A stretch of DNA of 64,000 nucleotides, taken from contig NZ_BRXR01000001.1 in assembly GCF_026012015.1 (NCBI RefSeq), positions 4,489,501 through 4,553,500 of the forward strand. Direction: 5' to 3'. Numbering within the stretch: position 1 is the first letter of the stretch; each line of letters begins with the position of its first letter. This DNA comes from Clostridium omnivorum. GTDB taxonomy: Bacteria > Bacillota > Clostridia > Clostridiales > Clostridiaceae. Both the position numbers and the translations under genes were made by a program. Of the stretch, positions 17,888 to 28,740 are shown piece after piece. The notes below the pieces were generated by a model. The model had not been told where the DNA came from and searched no databases. It saw nothing but the letters and a program-made list of their open reading frames with translations.

Positions 17888-18605
17888 CTTTACACTCTCC
17901 CTCAAATATTATAACAGAAATATTATCTCTTGACCCCTTTTGCTTGCTAAGTTCTACTAACTTACTGCAGGCTATCTGGTTGTCATTATTTGTTGCTATT
18001 TCAAACATTTCATTTTCATACACATCATTAGAAAGACCATCACTACATATTAATATTTTTTTTATTTTTTCAAGACCAAGTTCAAAAATATCTATTTCCA
18101 CGTTTTTACTAGTACCAATTGCTCTTGTAATAATATTTTTATTTGGATGATGATAAGCTTCTTCTTCTGTAATGCTTCCATTATCCAATAATTGCTGAAC
18201 TAATGAATGATCTTTTGTTACTCTTTCAATCCTATCTTCATAAATTGCATAACATCTGCTATCACCTACATTTGCAACAATTAGAATATTATCCTTTACT
18301 AAACAAGCTGTTATTGTAGTTCCCATTCCTTTAAGATCAACACTTTGCTGAGCAAAATTGTATATTTCAATATTTGCTGCTTCGATTGCATTTTTTATTA
18401 ATTCTTTTTGAGGGCACGCATCTCTATGACTTTTTATATATTCAATAGTCTTTTCTACTGCAAATTTACTTGCTACTTCACCAGCATTATGTCCCCCCAT
18501 ACCGTCAGCAATTACGTAAAATCTGATGCAATCATCTTCTAAAAAACCAGCATAATCTTCATTTAGGTCTCTGTTATTCCCTATATCAGATAAAACCCCC
18601 AGCAT
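17865..18605 (-). CDS. stp: PP2C-type Ser/Thr phosphatase
   Basis: This 246-residue PP2C phosphatase reverses PrkC phosphorylation. Metal-binding motifs are NEDY near residue 16, IADGMGGHNAGEVAS and LICSDGLSNDV. The ATG follows GGGGTGTAAAGG. It precedes prkC with an overlap and follows rlmN by a few bases, the same order as in Bacillus (prpC-prkC). Confidence 0.95.
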   Translation of the reverse strand: MLGVLSDIGNNRDLNEDYAGFLEDDCIRFYVIADGMGGHNAGEVASKFAVEKTIEYIKSHRDACPQKELIKNAIEAANIEIYNFAQQSVDLKGMGTTITACLVKDNILIVANVGDSRCYAIYEDRIERVTKDHSLVQQLLDNGSITEEEAYHHPNKNIITRAIGTSKNVEIDIFELGLEKIKKILICSDGLSNDVYENEMFEIATNNDNQIACSKLVELSKQKGSRDNISVIIFEGECKDDRYFTR

Positions 18606-18609
18606 ACCT

Positions 18610-19656
18610 TTACACCCCTTTATTATCTTTTCTTGCCTCTAAATAACTTCTTCTAAGCTGCCCGCAAGCTGCATTAATATCAGCCCCCATCTCTCTTCTA
18701 ACTGTGGTTTCTATACCGCAGCTATTTAAAATATTGCCAAACTTTTTAATTTTTTCAGAAGTTGATTTTTTAAAATTATTTTCTCTTACTTCATTTACTG
18801 GAATCAAATTTACATGACATAACATCCCTTTTAAAATCTCGCACAATTCTTTTGCCTGCTCTTCATTATCATTAACATTGCTAACCAAAGAATATTCAAA
18901 GGTAATTCTTCTATTAGTCTTATTTATATAATACTTACAAGCTTCCAATATTTCATCTATAGAATATTTATTTGCAACTGGCATCATAGTTTTACGAAGT
19001 ACATCATTAGGAGCATGCAGTGATATTGCAAGTGTTATTTGCAAATCTTCATCAGCCAATTTCATTATTTCGGGAACTAACCCGCAGGTTGACAATGTAA
19101 TATGCCTCTGTCCAATGTTTAATCCATAGCTTGCATTAACTAGTCTTATAAATTTAATAACATTTTCATAATTATCTAATGGTTCTCCGCTGCCCATAAG
19201 AACAATATTTGATATTCTCTCACCAGTAATCTTTTGAGCTACTAGAACCTGAGCAATAATTTCCCCTGAGGATAAATTTCTAACCATACCTCCGACTGTA
19301 GATGCACAGAATTTGCATCCCATTCTACATCCAACTTGTGTAGAAACGCAAATAGAATTACCATGTTTATAACGCATTACTACACATTCTATAAGATTTC
19401 CGTCATTATAAGCTAATAGAAATTTCTCTGTACCATCTATATCTGATTTGAATTTATCCACTACCTCAGGAATGCTAAAATAAAATTTATCTTTAAGTTT
19501 TTCTATAAGAGATTTAGGAATATTATTCATTTGATCAAATTCTAAAGTACCTTTATAAATCCAATCTAAAATTTGTTTTGCTCTAAAGGTGCTCTCACCT
19601 TCTTCACTGATCCATTGCTTTAGATCCTCTAAATTAAAATCTAAAATATTTTGCAT
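18610..19656 (-). CDS. rlmN: Dual-specificity RNA methyltransferase RlmN
   Basis: This radical SAM enzyme methylates C2 of A2503 in 23S rRNA and A37 of some tRNAs. The 348-residue protein has the [4Fe-4S] motif CRMGCKFC, the [12 protein letters not shown] block and the C-terminal reactive cysteine region ([12 protein letters not shown] and ACGQLR). The ATG at 19656 follows TTGGAGGACAT; the in-frame upstream start is within the rsmB end. Confidence 0.95.
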   Translation of the reverse strand: MQNILDFNLEDLKQWISEEGESTFRAKQILDWIYKGTLEFDQMNNIPKSLIEKLKDKFYFSIPEVVDKFKSDIDGTEKFLLAYNDGNLIECVVMRYKHGNSICVSTQVGCRMGCKFCASTVGGMVRNLSSGEIIAQVLVAQKITGERISNIVLMGSGEPLDNYENVIKFIRLVNASYGLNIGQRHITLSTCGLVPEIMKLADEDLQITLAISLHAPNDVLRKTMMPVANKYSIDEILEACKYYINKTNRRITFEYSLVSNVNDNEEQAKELCEILKGMLCHVNLIPVNEVRENNFKKSTSEKIKKFGNILNSCGIETTVRREMGADINAACGQLRRSYLEARKDNKGV

Positions 19657-19667
19657 ATGTCCTCCAA

Positions 19668-20999
19668 CTAACATTGTCTCTTAAGTTTTGCAATAAAGAA
19701 ACCGTCCATGTACTCATTAGGTAAAATTGTTACATATCCTTTTTCATGATAAATAAGATTATCAAGTTTTCCATAGTAAAGTGGTTCTACTGAAATAGCT
19801 GGAAATTGCTTAGTAAGCCACTCAATATTTTCTTCATTCTCATGCTTATTAAGAGTACATGTGGAATATATCATTATTCCTCCAGGTTTTAAGTACTTCA
19901 CTGCATTTGATATGATTTTTCTTTGAATATCAATTAATGTAGATAAATCCTTTAATGATTTTGACCACTTAATTTCTGGTTTCTTTCTTATAATTCCAAT
20001 TCCAGAACATGGTACGTCAATTAATATTCTATCTGCAGAATTTCTCAATGAATCGCTATAAGTTGTTGCATCAAGAATCTCGCAGGATATATTCGTAACA
20101 CCCAATCTTTTTGCATTATCTTCAACTAGCTTTAATTTATGATTATAGATATCAAAGGCCTTTACAGTACCTGTATTGTCCATTAATTCCGATATATGAG
20201 TAGTCTTACCTCCAGGTGCGCTACACATATCAAGCACAAGCATATCTTCCATTAAATCTAAAGAAGGTGCCACAAGCATTGCACTTTCATCCTGAACAGT
20301 TATAAATCCATCCCTGAACAATGGATTGTTCTCAATATTTTTCCCTTTTTCTATTCTAATAGCCTCTGCACAAACATTACCTTCTTCAACATTATAACCC
20401 AAATCACATAACTTTTGAAATGCTTCATCAAATTTTATCTTTAAATTATTTACCCTGATAGTCACATTTGGTATTTTATTAAGGCCTTCTAGAATACTTA
20501 TAGCATCCTTTTCTCCATATTGATCTATTAATAAATTAACCATCCAAGGTTCAAAGGAATAATCATAGCTTAGTTTACTTATATTATTAGAAATTTCAGC
20601 AGGCTGTTTAGCTAAACTTCTAATATAATTTCTAAGGACTCCATTTACTAATTTTGAGGAACCTATAGATCTGTAATTTTTTGATATATTTACAGCTTCA
20701 TCTACTGCAGCAAAATCAGGTATTTTATCTAAATACTTTATCTGATACACTGTCATCCTTAATAAGTTAAGTATAAAGCTATCTAAGCTATCTATACCAT
20801 TTTTTAAGAATGAAGCCAATATTATATCTATAGTATACTTATACTTAATGGTTCCGTATACTATTTCTGTTACTAGCCCTTTATCCTTTTCATTGAGTTT
20901 AGATTTATTAAGCTGTTTACCAAGCTCAATATTTGAAAAGGCATTTTTACCCAATACATTGTTAAGAATATCTACTGCAACTTTTCTAGCATTATCCAT
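19668..20999 (-). CDS. rsmB: 16S rRNA (cytosine967-C5)-methyltransferase
   Basis: RsmB methylates C967 of 16S rRNA. The 443-residue protein has an N-terminal NusB-like domain (about 1-140) and a C-terminal SAM domain with [12 protein letters not shown], then [17 protein letters not shown] holding the catalytic cysteine and [10 protein letters not shown] with the second cysteine. The ATG follows GAGGTAAAATAA. Confidence 0.95.
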   Translation of the reverse strand: MDNARKVAVDILNNVLGKNAFSNIELGKQLNKSKLNEKDKGLVTEIVYGTIKYKYTIDIILASFLKNGIDSLDSFILNLLRMTVYQIKYLDKIPDFAAVDEAVNISKNYRSIGSSKLVNGVLRNYIRSLAKQPAEISNNISKLSYDYSFEPWMVNLLIDQYGEKDAISILEGLNKIPNVTIRVNNLKIKFDEAFQKLCDLGYNVEEGNVCAEAIRIEKGKNIENNPLFRDGFITVQDESAMLVAPSLDLMEDMLVLDMCSAPGGKTTHISELMDNTGTVKAFDIYNHKLKLVEDNAKRLGVTNISCEILDATTYSDSLRNSADRILIDVPCSGIGIIRKKPEIKWSKSLKDLSTLIDIQRKIISNAVKYLKPGGIMIYSTCTLNKHENEENIEWLTKQFPAISVEPLYYGKLDNLIYHEKGYVTILPNEYMDGFFIAKLKRQC

Positions 21000-21015
21000 T
21001 TATTTTACCTCTATT

Positions 21016-21693
21016 TTAATCATTACGTCTACTTAGAACTATCAATCTAAGTAACTGCGATATGGCTGTTAGCGCCGCTGCTACATAAGTCATTGCAGCT
21101 GCATTTAGTACTTCTTTTGCATTACCAATTTCATCACCAATTAGTATACCTCTATCCTCAAGTATTGCAAGTGCACGGCTAGAAGCATTAAATTCAACAG
21201 GCAAAGTTATTAACTGAAAAACTACAACTGCCGAAAACAAAATTATTCCTATTTTAATAAGACCAGGCATTCCTAAGAAAAAACCTAGTATAAATATAAT
21301 CCATGAGGCATTTGAACTAAAAGTAACTACAGGAACAATAGTATTTCTTAGAATTAAAGGGCCGTAACTTTCTTTGTGTTGAATTGCATGACCAGTTTCA
21401 TGAGCTGCAACACCAATGGAAGCAACAGATGTTCCATAAAAAACGCCTTCAGAAAGTCTCATTACTCTTCTAGATGGATCATAGTGATCTGACAATTTTC
21501 CTGGAATTATTTCTACTGGTATGTCATAAAGTCCATTAGAATCTAAAAGCATTCTAGCAACTTGTGCTCCATTATACCCGTTTCTACTTGCTATCTTTGA
21601 ATTTTTTTCATATGCAGAATTAATCTTCATTTGAGCCCAAATTGATATTAACATCGCAGGAACTAAAATTATAAAGCTACTATCCCATATCAT
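21016..21693 (-). CDS. Zinc metallopeptidase (YugP type)
   Basis: This 225-residue membrane-associated metallopeptidase has the zinc motif HETGH in GVAAHETGHAIQH and helices at the N-terminus, centre and C-terminus. It matches the neutral zinc metallopeptidase YugP family, of unknown substrate. The ATG at 21693 follows AAAGGAAG; that element is itself inside the longer frame. It sits in the fmt-rsmB operon, as in many clostridia. Confidence 0.88.
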   Translation of the reverse strand: MIWDSSFIILVPAMLISIWAQMKINSAYEKNSKIASRNGYNGAQVARMLLDSNGLYDIPVEIIPGKLSDHYDPSRRVMRLSEGVFYGTSVASIGVAAHETGHAIQHKESYGPLILRNTIVPVVTFSSNASWIIFILGFFLGMPGLIKIGIILFSAVVVFQLITLPVEFNASSRALAILEDRGILIGDEIGNAKEVLNAAAMTYVAAALTAISQLLRLIVLSRRND

Positions 21694-21750
21694 CGTATAA
21701 CTTCCTTTCATAAATATAATTTATCAAAATAGTTAATATAATCTATAAAT

Positions 21751-22680
21751 CTAACTTAGGATTGTTCCTACTTCAAGTGTATTTCCTTTTATATACTCTT
21801 CTACCTCTAAAGCCTTTCCTCCAGGAAACTGTATCAACTTAACCATTAACATTCCTTCTCCACAAGCAACAAGAATTCCATTTTTGGATACTTCAATAAT
21901 TTCACCAGAAATTTTATTGTGGCTTCGCATAACTGGTTCAGCTTTATAAATCTTCATTGTTAAATCATCATAAGTTGTATATGCAACAGGCCATGGATTC
22001 AATCCTCTAATAAGGTTATTTATATTATTTGCACTTTCATTCCACTTAATTTTTGCAATTTCCTTGTTTAGCATTGATGCATAACAACTAAGTGAATCAT
22101 CTTGAGCTTCGGGTTTTATCTCACCATGAACCATACCTTCAATAGTCTTAATTAGTAGATTAGCTCCATCCTCCATTAAAATATCATGTAATTCCCCGCC
22201 AGTCATAGAATCATCAATTATCGTTTCACTTTTAAGCAGCATATCCCCAGTATCAAGTCCTACATCCATAAGCATAGTAGTATTTCCGCTTTTTTTCTCA
22301 CCATTTATTACCGCCCATTGTATAGGTGCTGCACCCCTATACTTTGGAAGCAGCGATGCATGTAAATTAATACATCCGTACTTTGGAATTTGTAGCACTT
22401 CTTTAGGAAGTATTTGTCCAAATGCAACTACTATAATAAAATCAGGATTGATTTTTTTCAGTTCGTTAATTGCTTCAATATCTGTTCTAATCTTTATTGG
22501 TTGAAAAACAGGAATATTGTGTTCTACTGCTACTTCTTTTACAGCTGAGAAAGCTAACTTTTTACCCCTACCTTTTGGTCTATCAGGCTGAGTAAAAACT
22601 GCTTTTACATCATGATTTTCTATAAGTTTTTTTAAAGCCGGAACTGCAAAGTCTGGAGTCCCCATAAAGACAATATTCAC
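21751..22680 (-). CDS. fmt: Methionyl-tRNA formyltransferase
   Basis: It formylates initiator Met-tRNA using 10-formyl-THF. The 309-residue protein starts [15 protein letters not shown] and contains the [20 protein letters not shown] signature with the catalytic Asn-His-Asp neighbourhood (INLHASLLP). Start is GTG after GAGGAGTAAT. It follows def by a few bases, the standard def-fmt pair. Confidence 0.96.
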   Translation of the reverse strand: MNIVFMGTPDFAVPALKKLIENHDVKAVFTQPDRPKGRGKKLAFSAVKEVAVEHNIPVFQPIKIRTDIEAINELKKINPDFIIVVAFGQILPKEVLQIPKYGCINLHASLLPKYRGAAPIQWAVINGEKKSGNTTMLMDVGLDTGDMLLKSETIIDDSMTGGELHDILMEDGANLLIKTIEGMVHGEIKPEAQDDSLSCYASMLNKEIAKIKWNESANNINNLIRGLNPWPVAYTTYDDLTMKIYKAEPVMRSHNKISGEIIEVSKNGILVACGEGMLMVKLIQFPGGKALEVEEYIKGNTLEVGTILS

Positions 22681-22685
22681 TATAA

Positions 22686-23135
22686 TTACTCCTCGCTTTC
22701 AATTATTTTATCTACAAATAATACACCCTCAAGATGATCAATTTCATGGCATAGGGCACGTGCAAACAGTTCTTCGCCTTCAACCATAACCTCTTCCCCT
22801 TTTTCATTTAAAGCCTTAACTTTAACCTTATAAGGTCTTAATACACTTCCCCCTTTTCCAGGTATACTAAGGCATCCTTCTTCATCAATTTGCTCTCCCT
22901 CACCTGAGATTATTTCTGGATTAATTAATGCTACAGGTCCATCTCCAACATCTATAACAATAACTCTTTTTAGAATTCCAACCTGTGGAGCTGCAAGTCC
23001 AACACCGTCTGCATTATACATAGTATCTAACATATCTTTTATTAAAGTATGGATTCTATCATTTATTTCCTCAACTTTTCTACTTTTCTTTCTTAAAACT
23101 TCATCACCATATGTTCTAATATTTCTTAAAGCCAT
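22686..23135 (-). CDS. def: Peptide deformylase
   Basis: It removes the N-formyl group from new proteins. The 149-residue protein has all three metal motifs: [18 protein letters not shown] and HEIDHLEG. The ATG follows GGAGGTAAAG. It is upstream of fmt and downstream of priA. Confidence 0.97.
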   Translation of the reverse strand: MALRNIRTYGDEVLRKKSRKVEEINDRIHTLIKDMLDTMYNADGVGLAAPQVGILKRVIVIDVGDGPVALINPEIISGEGEQIDEEGCLSIPGKGGSVLRPYKVKVKALNEKGEEVMVEGEELFARALCHEIDHLEGVLFVDKIIESEE

Positions 23136-23163
23136 TTCTTTACCTCCAATTTTAAAATTATTC

Positions 23164-25365
23164 TTACATTAAAGTATTAGGATTTACATCTATACTTATC
23201 CTAATATGATTATAATTATCTTTCAGTAATTCATATACCATATTTCTTATAGAAAAACAAAATTCTTTTGTCAAATCACCTTTAAATATTATTTGCCACC
23301 TGTACATATCCTTAATTTTAGATATACTACAAGGGACTGGTCCTAGCATATCTATTTTATCATATTCACTAACTTTATTTTTTAATAATATACCTATATT
23401 TTGTATATTTTTTATTAATAAATTCTCATCTTTACTACTTAAGGTTATACTCATGATTTGAGAAAACGGCGGATAATTCATATCCTCCCTCAACTTAATT
23501 TCCTCAGTATAAAAACCTAAATAGTCGTTTGTAGCCGAATATTTTATACTGTAGTTTTCTGGACTATAAGTTTGAACTATTACCTTTCCAGGCTTATCTC
23601 CCCTTCCAGCTCTTCCTGATACTTGAGTAATAAGCTGGAATGTTCTCTCTGCAGCTCTAAAATCAGGTAAGTTCAATGTCAAATCAGCTGCTATTACACC
23701 AACTAGAGTTACATTTTTGAAATCTAATCCCTTTGCAATCATTTGTGTTCCAATAAGTATATCGGCCTTACCTTCCTTAAATGATCTATATATATCTTCA
23801 TAAGAATTTTTCTTTCTAGTAGTATCAAAATCCATTCTCAAGGTCTTTGCCTGAGGAAAAAATCGATTAATTTCCTGTTCAACTTTTTCAGTTCCAACTC
23901 CAAAGAATTTCACATATTTACTTCCGCAGCTAGGACAAATACTTTTTGCCCTTTCACGCTTACCACAGTAATGACAGTGCAGCATATGATTTTCATGGTG
24001 GTAAGTTAATGAAATGTCACAACTTTGACACTTAAATACAAAGCCACACTTCCTACAAGAGACAAAGGAAGAAAATCCTCTTCTATTCAAAAACAGAATA
24101 ACCTGTTCTTTTTTTGCTAGACATTCTTGAATCTCATTATATAGCCTTCTGCTTAGGATGGATCTATTATCACTATTTAGCTCCTCCCTCATATCAATAA
24201 TATCAACTTCAGGCATTAATGCATTATCGGCTCTACTTCTTATTGAAAGGTAATCTATTTTGCCAGAAACAGCTTTATAAAATGTTTCCACAGAAGGAGT
24301 AGCAGAACCTAATATAAGCTTACAATGTTCCTTAGAACACCTAATTTCTGCAATTTCTCTAGCATTATATTTAGGATCACTATCAGACTTGTAGCTATTC
24401 TCATGTTCTTCATCAATTACAATTAAGCCTAAATTATTAAACGGAAGAAAAACTGCTGAACGTGCCCCTATTGCTACCTTTACTCTTCCTTCCTTAACCC
24501 TCATCCATTCATCATATCTTTCACCATCAGATAGTTTACTATGAAAAATGCATATATCTCTACCAAATCTACCCTTAAATCGTTCTATCATCTGTGGAGT
24601 AAGAGATATTTCAGGAACTAAAATTATACTTTCTTTATCAATATTAAGCATATTCCTAACTAAATTCATGTAAACCTCAGTCTTGCCGCTACCTGTAACA
24701 CCGTGTAACAAAAATACATTGTCTTTTGAATTTAATACACTATCTACAACTGATTGCTGTTCTTTATTCAATACTTTTTCATCATATGCTTCAAATTCAC
24801 GAGCATTAAATCTTTCGATTATAACCTTTTCCTGAGTCAAAAAACCATGTTTTAGCATGGTGTTTAATGATGAAAGTGAAATATTATAATTTTTAGCCAA
24901 TTCATTTTTGTTATATTTTCCATTATTCTCTTGAACAAGCTTTAAAATAGAAATATAGCCTTCCTTAAGGTACTTTCCATAAAGCTCTTTCCCAGTATAC
25001 AATACCTCACTTACTTTTTTTGAAAGCCCTTTAGTGACTGCAGAAGGAATAATAGCTTTAATCCCTTCAAGGTATGTGCAAAGATAGTTTTCACGCATAA
25101 TCCTCACTAGTTCTAAATCTGCATCTCGAAGCAGAGGATAGTCTTCGCAAACTGATTTTATATATTTTAAGTTATTTATTTCTGCTATATCTGAATAAAA
25201 CTCTAGTACATACCCATCAATTATTTTATTATTAAAGCCAAAAGGAACTTTTACTCTATGACCAAGTTTTACGCTACTTATTAGCTCCTCAGGTATACCA
25301 TATGTAAAAATTCTATCTAATTGAATTGAGTCATTATCTATTATAATTCCCGCAAATTTATTCAC
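23164..25365 (-). CDS. priA: Primosomal replication restart helicase PriA
   Basis: PriA restarts replication at collapsed forks. The 733-residue protein has an N-terminal DNA-binding part, Walker [17 protein letters not shown] box, and eight cysteines of the zinc-binding insert ([13 protein letters not shown] and the following HCHYCG, CPSCG pairs). Start is GTG after AAAGGGTGATTAA. A terminator separates it from coaBC upstream. Confidence 0.96.
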   Translation of the reverse strand: MNKFAGIIIDNDSIQLDRIFTYGIPEELISSVKLGHRVKVPFGFNNKIIDGYVLEFYSDIAEINNLKYIKSVCEDYPLLRDADLELVRIMRENYLCTYLEGIKAIIPSAVTKGLSKKVSEVLYTGKELYGKYLKEGYISILKLVQENNGKYNKNELAKNYNISLSSLNTMLKHGFLTQEKVIIERFNAREFEAYDEKVLNKEQQSVVDSVLNSKDNVFLLHGVTGSGKTEVYMNLVRNMLNIDKESIILVPEISLTPQMIERFKGRFGRDICIFHSKLSDGERYDEWMRVKEGRVKVAIGARSAVFLPFNNLGLIVIDEEHENSYKSDSDPKYNAREIAEIRCSKEHCKLILGSATPSVETFYKAVSGKIDYLSIRSRADNALMPEVDIIDMREELNSDNRSILSRRLYNEIQECLAKKEQVILFLNRRGFSSFVSCRKCGFVFKCQSCDISLTYHHENHMLHCHYCGKRERAKSICPSCGSKYVKFFGVGTEKVEQEINRFFPQAKTLRMDFDTTRKKNSYEDIYRSFKEGKADILIGTQMIAKGLDFKNVTLVGVIAADLTLNLPDFRAAERTFQLITQVSGRAGRGDKPGKVIVQTYSPENYSIKYSATNDYLGFYTEEIKLREDMNYPPFSQIMSITLSSKDENLLIKNIQNIGILLKNKVSEYDKIDMLGPVPCSISKIKDMYRWQIIFKGDLTKEFCFSIRNMVYELLKDNYNHIRISIDVNPNTLM

Positions 25366-25423
25366 TTAATCACCCTTTAATTCACCTATAGTATTTACAA
25401 ATAGCTGCTTAAAAATTAAAAAA

Positions 25424-25456
25424 GGCAAGCTTGCTCTTTAAGCCGCAAGTTTTGCC
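25424..25456 (-). terminator. Terminator between coaBC and priA
   Basis: GGCAA/TTGCC and inner TTGC/GCAA arms with a T6 run on the minus strand, 17 bases after the coaBC stop. Confidence 0.75.
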
Positions 25457-25472
25457 CATTTATTAGATGCTT

Positions 25473-26657
25473 TTATGTATTTATTAAATTAAATAATTCT
25501 CTTGCAACTTCTCTTTTTGTCATTTTTTCCATAGGTATTATTTTACCTTCTTTTGTAATTATAGTGACTTTATTATCATTAGATGCAAAGCCAGTATCTC
25601 TACTAGTAATATCATTAGCAACTATATAATCTAAATTTTTAGTTCTCACTTTTGCCTCTGCATTTTTTATAAGATCATTGCTTTCAGCTGCAAAACCAAC
25701 TAAAATCTGATTTTTTTTAGTTTCTCCTAAAGTTTTTAATATATCTGTATCTTTAATAAAATCTATACTAAGTTCAGATTCAGATTTTTTTATTTTTGTA
25801 GTAGAATACTGCTTAGGCTTATAATCAGCAACTGCTGCTGATTTTACGACAATATCCTGCTGTTCAAAATGATTTAGAGTTTCTCTAAGCATTTCCTCAT
25901 TAGTCTCAACTTTAATATACTTAACTCCCACTGGTGGTACTAAGCTAGTAGGTCCAGAAATCAACGTTACATCAGCACCTCTGTCTCGTGCCTCTTCTGC
26001 GATAGCAAACCCCATCTTTCCAGTAGATCTATTGGTTATAAATCTGACCGGATCAATTGGTGATATTGTTGGTCCTGCTGTTACAAGTACTTTCTTGTTT
26101 ACTAAGTCCTTTTTATCATAAAGCATTGTTAAAACAGTTTCTACTATGGTATTTGTATCAGCAAGTTTCCCTGTGCCAATATCTCCACAAGCAAGCCTGC
26201 CGCTTGCAGGTGGAATAAATTTATAATCTAAACTCTTTAATTTTTTTATATTTTCCTGTACAATTACATTATTATACATATTAGTGTTCATAGCCGGCGC
26301 AAAAACAACTGGTGCTTTTGTGGCCATAATAGTAGTTGTAAGCATATCATCGGCAATTCCATTAGCTACCTTGCCAATAACATTTGCTGTAGCAGGCACA
26401 ATCAACATTAAATCTGCTTTTTTTGCCAAAGAAATATGTTGAATTTCAAAAGCTTTAGGTTCAGCAAACATATCGGATATCACCATGTTTTGACTTAATG
26501 ATTGAAAGCTAAGAGGAGTAACAAACTCCATTGCATTTTTAGTCATTATAACATGTATGTCTAAATCCTTCTTCTTTAAAGAACTAATTACATCTAAAGC
26601 CTTATAAACTGCTATTCCACCTGTTACACCAACAACTACTGTTTTCTTAGAACACAT
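25473..26657 (-). CDS. coaBC: Bifunctional phosphopantothenoylcysteine decarboxylase/synthetase
   Basis: CoaBC makes 4'-phosphopantetheine from phosphopantothenate, cysteine and CTP. The 394-residue protein has the flavin-binding CoaC half (about 1-185, with GVTGGIAVYKALD, AMNTNMY and the substrate-lid cysteine in SGRLACGDIGTGKL) and the CoaB half starting near ITAGPT-like VTAGPTISPIDPVRF with NRSTGKMG and KSAAVADYKP. It follows rpoZ directly. Confidence 0.95.
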   Translation of the reverse strand: MCSKKTVVVGVTGGIAVYKALDVISSLKKKDLDIHVIMTKNAMEFVTPLSFQSLSQNMVISDMFAEPKAFEIQHISLAKKADLMLIVPATANVIGKVANGIADDMLTTTIMATKAPVVFAPAMNTNMYNNVIVQENIKKLKSLDYKFIPPASGRLACGDIGTGKLADTNTIVETVLTMLYDKKDLVNKKVLVTAGPTISPIDPVRFITNRSTGKMGFAIAEEARDRGADVTLISGPTSLVPPVGVKYIKVETNEEMLRETLNHFEQQDIVVKSAAVADYKPKQYSTTKIKKSESELSIDFIKDTDILKTLGETKKNQILVGFAAESNDLIKNAEAKVRTKNLDYIVANDITSRDTGFASNDNKVTIITKEGKIIPMEKMTKREVARELFNLINT

Positions 26658-26658
26658 T

Positions 26659-26877
26659 TTATTTAATTCCTTCTTTCACAGTTTCAAAAGTAATTTCACC
26701 AGAATTAACTTCATTTATTGCTATAGTTAAAGGTTTATTAATATCAACTAATGTAAGAGGTTTCTCTCCTTCTATTAATTGTCTTGCCCTTTTTGAAGTT
26801 ATCACAACAAGAGAATATCTATTGTCGACTTTTTCTAGCAAATCTACTATTGATGGATTAATCATAGAACTGTTCAT
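26659..26877 (-). CDS. rpoZ: RNA polymerase omega subunit
   Basis: This 72-residue omega subunit helps assemble RNA polymerase. It contains MINPSIVDLLEKVDNRYSLV and the SKRARQL block. The ATG follows AAGGAGGGCT and lies inside the last codons of gmk (20-base overlap), indicating coupling. gmk-rpoZ-coaBC is the usual Firmicute order. Confidence 0.94.
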   Translation of the reverse strand: MNSSMINPSIVDLLEKVDNRYSLVVITSKRARQLIEGEKPLTLVDINKPLTIAINEVNSGEITFETVKEGIK

Positions 26878-27487
26878 GTATTAAGCCCTCCTTTGAATAA
26901 GTAAAGTTTTCTTTCATTCTATCAACTCGACATTGTTCTGCAACAACAATACTTTTAATTTTATTTACTGCGACCTCAACAGTGTCATTAACCACAGCGT
27001 AGCTGTACTTCGAAACGTAGTTTATTTCTTTATAAGCGGATTTGAATCTAGTCATAAGCGATTCTGGGGTTTCACTTCCCCTGTTAATAATTCTATTTCT
27101 AAGTTCCTCCATTGAAGGTGGAAGTATAAATATAAATACACCATCAGGATAATTGTCTTTAACCACTAGTGCACCTTGTATGTCAATTTCTAAAATAACA
27201 TTTTTCCCAGAATTAAGCATTTCTATAACCTTTGATTTTGGAGTTCCATATAAGTTTCCATATACTTCTGCATGTTCAAGAAAATCATCTTGAGCAATCT
27301 TATCTAGGAACTGATCTCTAGTCATAAAATAATAATTTTTACCCTCGACTTCACCATTTCTAGGTGACCTTGTAGTTGCTGAAACTGATACCCAGAACTC
27401 TTGACTTTCAAGCAGAGACTTACAAATAGTTCCTTTTCCAGCACCTGAAGGACCGGAAATAACTATTAATAGTCCTTTTTTATTCAT
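26858..27487 (-). CDS. gmk: Guanylate kinase
   Basis: It phosphorylates GMP to GDP. The 209-residue protein has the P-loop SGPSGAGKGT, the GMP-binding TTRSPRNGEVEGKNYYF block and EIDIQGALVV. Its start codon shares one base with the remA stop. Confidence 0.97.
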   Translation of the reverse strand: MNKKGLLIVISGPSGAGKGTICKSLLESQEFWVSVSATTRSPRNGEVEGKNYYFMTRDQFLDKIAQDDFLEHAEVYGNLYGTPKSKVIEMLNSGKNVILEIDIQGALVVKDNYPDGVFIFILPPSMEELRNRIINRGSETPESLMTRFKSAYKEINYVSKYSYAVVNDTVEVAVNKIKSIVVAEQCRVDRMKENFTYSKEGLIHEQFYD

Positions 27488-27759
27488 TATTCATCAACCT
27501 CATCAACATCTACATCGTCTTTAGAAGTAAGTCTGTGGGCTACAGTCTCTGGTTGAACTGCTGAGAGTATAACATGATCACTATCTGTAACAATAACTGC
27601 TCTCGTTCTTCTTCCATAGGTTGCATCAATTAGCATACCTCTATCACGTGCTTCTTGGATTATCCTCTTAATAGGTGCAGATTCTGGGCTTACAATAGCA
27701 ACTAATCTATTAGCTGATACAATATTGCCAAAACCTATGTTTATCAACTTTATACTCAT
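27487..27759 (-). CDS. remA: RemA/DUF370 family regulator
   Basis: This 90-residue protein belongs to the RemA (DUF370) family, a DNA-binding regulator of biofilm matrix genes in Bacillus. The motif [19 protein letters not shown] and [13 protein letters not shown] are diagnostic. The acidic tail ([10 protein letters not shown]) is clostridium-like. The ATG follows AGGAGGAAAAG. It sits between yicC and gmk as in most Firmicutes. Confidence 0.93.
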   Translation of the reverse strand: MSIKLINIGFGNIVSANRLVAIVSPESAPIKRIIQEARDRGMLIDATYGRRTRAVIVTDSDHVILSAVQPETVAHRLTSKDDVDVDEVDE

Positions 27760-27773
27760 ACTTTTCCTCCTGA

Positions 27774-28652
27774 TTATTCTAAATTCTGAATCTGTTCTCT
27801 TATTTTTTCTATTTCATTTTTAATATTTAAAACCCAATTTGTTAGCTCAAGATCATTGGCTTTTGAACCAATGGTATTTGTCTCTCTATTCATCTCTTGA
27901 ACAATAAAATCAAGCTTTCTTCCAATTGCTTCATTCATTTCTAAAGTGTCCTTCATTTGTACAATATGGCTATTTAGTCTTACAATTTCTTCATCTATAT
28001 TTGCCTTATCAGCAAAAACAGCCACTTCCATTGCTAGACGATTTTCATCAATGGTTACTTCATTTAGAAGATCATTCAACCTTTTGTACAGTTTTTCTTT
28101 ATATTCTTCAACAACCAGAGGTGCTTTAGTTGCAACTTTTACAACTAAATCTTTAATATTATCACATCTTATCAAAATGTCCTGCTTTAACTTTAAGCCC
28201 TCTTTTTCTCTCATATCTACTAAAAGGTTTATTGCTTCTCTTAGTGGACCATTTAGTATTGTCCAAATGTGCTCTAAATCTTCTTCCTTTTGTTCTAGTG
28301 TAATGACTTCAGGAAACCTTGCAATGAGCGATACAGATATATCGTCTCGTACATTGTATCTATCTCGTATTTCTTGAAGGCATTTAAAATACTCATCCCC
28401 AATAGCAGAGTTAAAGTTTGCTGCAGCATCTTGCTTATTATAAATGCTTTGTGTTATAAAAACATCTACTTTGCCTCTAACAATTTTCTCTCCTATAGTT
28501 TTACGAATTTTATCCTCTAAGGAAACAAGATTCCTGGGCAGTTTAATATTTACATCTAAATATCTATGGTTTACACTTTTAATTTCTATAACAAAAGCTC
28601 TACCATTTTCCTCAATGCTTGCTCTTCCAAAGCCAGTCATGCTTTTAGCCAT
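27774..28652 (-). CDS. YicC family endoribonuclease
   Basis: This 292-residue YicC family protein carries MTGFGRA at the N-terminus, [14 protein letters not shown], and the DUF1732 C-terminal block with [18 protein letters not shown]. YicC acts as an endoribonuclease in Escherichia coli; the same role here is inferred. It leads the yicC-remA-gmk-rpoZ-coaBC operon, with a promoter 40-70 bases upstream. Confidence 0.92.
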   Translation of the reverse strand: MAKSMTGFGRASIEENGRAFVIEIKSVNHRYLDVNIKLPRNLVSLEDKIRKTIGEKIVRGKVDVFITQSIYNKQDAAANFNSAIGDEYFKCLQEIRDRYNVRDDISVSLIARFPEVITLEQKEEDLEHIWTILNGPLREAINLLVDMREKEGLKLKQDILIRCDNIKDLVVKVATKAPLVVEEYKEKLYKRLNDLLNEVTIDENRLAMEVAVFADKANIDEEIVRLNSHIVQMKDTLEMNEAIGRKLDFIVQEMNRETNTIGSKANDLELTNWVLNIKNEIEKIREQIQNLE

Positions 28653-28691
28653 TTAAATCATCCTTCCGCCCTACTATTAAATATCATACTA

Positions 28692-28721
28692 ATTATACAT
28701 AAAAATTTACCATAATTTCAA
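28692..28721 (-). promoter_or_regulatory. yicC operon promoter
   Basis: Minus strand TTGAAA, 18 bases, TATAAT ahead of yicC. It should drive the five-gene operon down to coaBC. Confidence 0.6.
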
Positions 28722-28740
28722 GTCAAATTTATTATACAAC